64,000 nucleotides of DNA from the NCBI GenBank assembly GCA_965115825.1, contig OZ220464.1, forward strand, positions 186,001 to 250,000. The letters run 5' to 3'. Within the stretch, counting starts at the first letter, position 1. Each line of letters begins with the position of its first letter. A program made the position numbers and the translations under genes. Shown here piece after piece: positions 60,714 to 64,000 of the stretch. The notes under the pieces were generated by a model that worked only from the letters and a program-made list of their open reading frames with translations, made no database searches and had not been told where the DNA came from. The stretch is from Bin87 sp965115825 (lineage in GTDB: Bacteria; Chloroflexota; Dehalococcoidia; Lucifugimonadales; UBA3495).

Positions 60714-63017
60714 ATGCACCACCAGCCCGCACGTTCAAGATTTTTCGCCAACTTCCCTGCGCTCCGTTCGGCGGCGATTATCGCCGCGCTGCTCCTTTCT
60801 ACCATCCTCCTCTTGTCCGCCTGCGGAGACGACGAACCGGCCATCCCTCCGGCTGATTCGCCTCTCTCCGCAGGTTCGGCCACCACCCCGGCTGACGGTG
60901 ATGCCCCTGCTACATCCCCTGAGCCTGCTCCCGTGTCCGCCGAACCCATCAACGTCGTCGCTGGCAACGCCGTCCTGGCCGACCTTGCCGCGCGGGTGGG
61001 AGGCGACCACGTGTCCGTGTATAACCTCGTCCCCCCCGGCAGCGACGTTCATTCGTGGCAAAGCTCTCCCCAGGACAGCGTGCGCATTGCTGAGGCTGAC
61101 GTCGTCGTCAGCAATGGCGCCAAATTGTCCGAAACAGTGGAGCAGCTCATCCAGAATGCCGTCTCCGCCAATTCCGTTCAGGTAGTCGCGTCCGATGGAC
61201 TGGAGCCTCAGGAACTGGTTGAACTGCCCTTCCCCGGCGCTGACCATGGCGACCATGACCACGGCGACGAGGGGGCTGCCGTTGCCATCGCCGGCCGCTT
61301 GCTCGTCGGCGATGGTGAAAGCGGCTCATTGTCCGTCATCGACCTGGAATCCGGCGCAGTGCATCAGAACGAATTTGACCTCGGTTCCCGCGCCGGACGC
61401 ATCTACCCCAGCTCCAGCGGGCGCTACGCTGTCGCCGTCTCCACTGACGCCAACACCGTCCACATCTTTGACGGCGGCATCTATCTGGAAGAACACGGCG
61501 ACCATCACGACCTGGTGGAAACCGAAGTCAGCCGCCTCGACCTGGACCTGTCCGGCGACCGGCCCGTACATCTCTACACCTCCGGCGAGTGGGCCACTAT
61601 CTTTTACGACGGCTCCGGCGACGTGATCCTGCTCAACGAGCATGAACTGGAACACCACGGAGATTCCTATGCTCCCTCCGTCTTTAACGCCGGCCCTCAG
61701 CATGGCGCGGCCGTGCCTCTGGAAGACGACCTCTTCGCCGTGACTACCCAACACCCCGAATATGGCGATGACCCCGAAGAGTACCGCCTGCCCATCGGCG
61801 CCGAAATCCGCGATATTGACGGCAAGGTTCTGTACTCTGCGGAAGGCTGCCCCGACCTCCATGGCGACGCCGGCAACGGCCATATGGCCGTCTTCGGCTG
61901 CACCGGCGGCGTCCTCGCCGTAGAAGCCCACGACGGCGACTTTGAGCATCGCTTCATCTCTCCTCCCGCCGGCTCGCCTGATGACTTCCGCCTCACTTCA
62001 GTCTGGGGCTACCATGGGCTGGATCACTTCTTCGCCTTGGGCTCCGCTGTCGGCCTTTACATCGTGGAACCAGAAGCCGGCGAAATGGAACAGTTCATCG
62101 CTTCCACTGACTCCGCCAGTCCCATACAGGCGGCCTTCAGCTACGACGGCAAACTGCTGATAGTGGTGATGAGCGACGGCGAAATTCGTCTGTACGACGC
62201 CCACGACGCTGACCTGCTAGCTTCTACTGATGAGGTTCTGTCGGAGGACATCGACCCCGGCTTCTGGGCGCGCCCTCACATCGCAACCGCTCCCGGCCAT
62301 ATCTTCATTACCGACTCAATGGCCGGAGAAGTCATCGCCATGGACGCCCACGACCTGGAGGTAGTCAACCACTGGGACGTCGCCGGCAAGCCTACCAAGA
62401 TTGCCTTTGTCGGGATCCTGGGCGAAGACGGCCACGACGACCACGGCGACGACGATCATGATGACGACGACCACGGTGACGACGATCATGGCCACGACCA
62501 TGACCACGGGGCCGGCGACCCGCACTTCTGGCTAAACCCGCGCTTGGTTGTCCACTACGTCAACCAAATAGCTGACGGCCTGGCTGCCGCCGACCCCGAC
62601 AACGCCGGCGCGTATCGGGATAACGCCGACGCCTATATCGCCGAACTGGAAGCCCTGGACGCCTATATTGCCGATACCCTTTCCGCCATACCGGAAGAGC
62701 ATCGGGTCATCGTAACTTTCCACGACGCTTTCGGCTACTTCGGCTCCCGCTACGACATGGAAGTCATGGCCTTTGTCGGCGGCCATGGCGGCGATGTCTC
62801 CCCGGACGATATCGTGCGCGTACTGGACCTGGTCAACGACCGCGGCCTTTCCGCCGTCTTCGCTGAACCGCAATTCTCCGATGACGCCCTGCAACAAGTC
62901 GCCCGCGATGCCGGCGTCGAAGTAGGCTATATGCGCGCGCTCCCTGATGACGAGCGCCCTGACTACATCAGCATGATGCGCGCCAACGCCGACTCCCTGG
63001 CTTCCCTGCTGAAATAG
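60714..63017 (+). CDS. znuA: ZnuA/AztC-type zinc-binding lipoprotein with an inserted AztD-like beta-propeller
   Basis: The 767-residue protein starts at ATG 60714, eight bases after AGGAG. The lipobox is LLLSAC (Cys37). Residues 79-175 are the N-lobe of a cluster A-I zinc SBP, with ligand His113 in SDVHSWQ. At the His-loop position the protein has DHGDHDHGD (177-186), then about 375 residues of a beta-propeller (193-568; 61290-62417) with LEEHGDHHDLV, DRPVHLY, GCPDLHGDAGNGHMAVF and PHIATAPGHIFITD, which match AztD periplasmic zinc chaperones. A His/Asp loop of about 30 residues and the C-lobe follow: GDPHFWLNP (His604), TFHDAFGYF (His670), FAEPQFSDD (Glu718). It would capture zinc and pass it to ZnuB. 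Confidence 0.9.
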   Translation: MHHQPARSRFFANFPALRSAAIIAALLLSTILLLSACGDDEPAIPPADSPLSAGSATTPADGDAPATSPEPAPVSAEPINVVAGNAVLADLAARVGGDHVSVYNLVPPGSDVHSWQSSPQDSVRIAEADVVVSNGAKLSETVEQLIQNAVSANSVQVVASDGLEPQELVELPFPGADHGDHDHGDEGAAVAIAGRLLVGDGESGSLSVIDLESGAVHQNEFDLGSRAGRIYPSSSGRYAVAVSTDANTVHIFDGGIYLEEHGDHHDLVETEVSRLDLDLSGDRPVHLYTSGEWATIFYDGSGDVILLNEHELEHHGDSYAPSVFNAGPQHGAAVPLEDDLFAVTTQHPEYGDDPEEYRLPIGAEIRDIDGKVLYSAEGCPDLHGDAGNGHMAVFGCTGGVLAVEAHDGDFEHRFISPPAGSPDDFRLTSVWGYHGLDHFFALGSAVGLYIVEPEAGEMEQFIASTDSASPIQAAFSYDGKLLIVVMSDGEIRLYDAHDADLLASTDEVLSEDIDPGFWARPHIATAPGHIFITDSMAGEVIAMDAHDLEVVNHWDVAGKPTKIAFVGILGEDGHDDHGDDDHDDDDHGDDDHGHDHDHGAGDPHFWLNPRLVVHYVNQIADGLAAADPDNAGAYRDNADAYIAELEALDAYIADTLSAIPEEHRVIVTFHDAFGYFGSRYDMEVMAFVGGHGGDVSPDDIVRVLDLVNDRGLSAVFAEPQFSDDALQQVARDAGVEVGYMRALPDDERPDYISMMRANADSLASLLK

Positions 63018-63023
63018 CGGCCG

Positions 63024-63905
63024 ATGCTTGACCTCATTGTCGAACCCTTGCAGTACGGCTTTATGCAGCGCGCCCTCCTGGTGTCCGCGCTGGCCGCTGC
63101 CGCCTGTGGCGTGGTGGGCACCTTCGTCGTCCTGCGCGGCATGGCCTTCCTTGGCGACGCTATCGCCCATTCCGCCCTCACCGGCATGGCGGCAGCGTTT
63201 CTGATGGGGGCCAACGTCTTCCTGGGCGCGCTCATTTGGGCCGTGCCGGCATCCCTCGGCATATCCCTGGTGTCCCGGCGCGCCGGCATCCGGCTGGATG
63301 CCGTCATTGGCGTCCTTTTCGCCGGCGGTTTCGCCATGGGCATCATCCTCATTAATACCACGTCAAACTACGCCGGCGACCTGCTCAGCATCCTCTTTGG
63401 CAACGTGCTGGGCGCATCCTGGGGAGACGTGCTCGCGGTTGGCGCGCTGGCCGGCGGCGTGCTGCTGGTGGTGCGTCTGCTTTACAAAGAGTTGGTCTTC
63501 GCCACTTATGACCCCGCCGTTGCAGAGGCTTCTGGGCTGCCCGTGCGCTTCCTGGAGTACCTGCTTCCCCTGCTGGTGGCCCTCACCACGGTGGCGGCGC
63601 TGAAAACCGTCGGCAACGTTATGGTGATGTCTCTGCTGGTAGTGCCGGCCGTAACAGGCAGCCTCCTGGCGCGTCGAATGGCCAGCATGATGGCGGCTAC
63701 CGTCGCCGTCGCGCTGGCCGCCATCGTCATCGGACTGTACCTGTCCTTTCACCTGAACCTGCCCACCGGGCCCGCCATCGTAGTGGTGTCGGTCGCGCTG
63801 CTGCTGATTACGCTGGCCGCCTCTCCGCGTCGCTGGACGCTGCTGGCTCGCTTCCGACGCCAGCAGCCACAGCCGCAACCGGCCGCAGAGCTCACGCTCC
63901 CTTGA
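63024..63905 (+). CDS. znuB: Zinc ABC transporter permease
   Basis: The 293-residue protein has eight to nine membrane helices and ABC-3 family motifs: MAFLGDAIAHSALTGMA, DLLSILFGNVLGASWGD, and LVVPAVTGSLLARRM. It begins six bases after znuA, and forms the membrane channel for zinc. The usual ATPase gene, znuC, is not in this window; it may lie just beyond it. A further lipoprotein gene overlaps its end. Confidence 0.93.
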   Translation: MLDLIVEPLQYGFMQRALLVSALAAAACGVVGTFVVLRGMAFLGDAIAHSALTGMAAAFLMGANVFLGALIWAVPASLGISLVSRRAGIRLDAVIGVLFAGGFAMGIILINTTSNYAGDLLSILFGNVLGASWGDVLAVGALAGGVLLVVRLLYKELVFATYDPAVAEASGLPVRFLEYLLPLLVALTTVAALKTVGNVMVMSLLVVPAVTGSLLARRMASMMAATVAVALAAIVIGLYLSFHLNLPTGPAIVVVSVALLLITLAASPRRWTLLARFRRQQPQPQPAAELTLP

Positions 63906-64000
63906 AAATCCCGTCGATTCTGGCGGGACTGTCCACCCTACTGCTGGCCGTGGCCTGCGCCGCTCATGGGCCGTCGTTGCCAGCTGGTAACGACGGCCCG
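63902..64000 (+). CDS. Lipoprotein N-terminus, cut by window edge
   Basis: A TTG at 63902 overlaps the permease stop as TTGA and reads MKIPSILAGLSTLLLAVAC, a lipoprotein signal with lipobox LAVAC, then 13 more residues to the window end. No better start is seen. It may be a second zinc-binding protein or another secreted component, but the body is outside the window. Confidence 0.5.
   Translation, partial: MKIPSILAGLSTLLLAVACAAHGPSLPAGNDGP

Overview
The window is a GC-rich (about 60 %) bacterial chromosome segment with dense coding, clear Shine-Dalgarno sites, sigma-70-like promoters and a CCA-encoding tRNA. There is no marker gene that fixes the taxon. The mix of genes fits a free-living, probably aerobic and marine-type Chloroflexota (SAR202 or Dehalococcoidia-like): GMC oxidoreductase, arylsulfotransferase-like protein, P450, CoA-transferase, thiolase, two ThDP decarboxylase-type enzymes, amidohydrolase, a caa3-type oxidase, secreted Thr/Pro-linker lipoproteins, and an exonuclease-DinG helicase. 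This assignment is an inference from gene content.

Layout. 1-3.4 kb: a GMC oxidoreductase cut by the window edge, a HicB-domain protein and fumarase. 3.5-8.7 kb: a very large secreted FN3/IPT protein read leftwards, preceded by an array of about ten 84-bp tandem repeats. 8.7-19.6 kb: coiled-coil protein, ilvE, plsY, a DMT transporter, a decayed mazF with intact antitoxin, an arylsulfotransferase-like propeller, an orphan adenine methyltransferase, a metallopeptidase-like lipoprotein, an SDR with altered catalytic residues, and the scoAB CoA-transferase operon. 19.8-27.6 kb: a tandem array of six lipoprotein genes. Only the last carries a subtilisin domain. Four others are the same N-terminal region alone, and one has the shared ends but a different body. 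A tRNA-Ala follows at 27.8 kb. 27.9-35.2 kb: small enzymes, a CDF-like transporter, transglutaminase, a winged-helix regulator, P450 and a membrane-anchored LRR protein.

35.2-35.9 kb holds no convincing protein gene but has a strong promoter and a 262-nt segment closed by a long terminal stem, a candidate structured RNA or small mobile element. 36-42 kb: ThDP enzyme, DUF952, serine hydrolase, SCP2-like protein, FmdB zinc ribbon, TrmO-like protein and an alpha/beta hydrolase. 42-47 kb: the cytochrome oxidase operon (subunits II, I, III and a IV-cytochrome c fusion). 47.6-53.8 kb: amidohydrolase, hydrolase, a PIN toxin-antitoxin pair, an HNH endonuclease, a retropepsin-like protease, a second ThDP enzyme and a truncated PAPS-reductase-like gene. 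53.9-60 kb: thiolase, PHP phosphoesterase, DinG helicase and an OGG1-type glycosylase.

60.1-64 kb is a zinc-uptake locus: a Zur-type repressor behind a palindromic operator, a ZnuA-type zinc-binding protein whose two lobes are separated by an inserted AztD-like beta-propeller, the ZnuB permease and the start of another lipoprotein. The two most unusual systems seen here are this SBP-metallochaperone fusion and the lipoprotein array at 19.8-27.6 kb.
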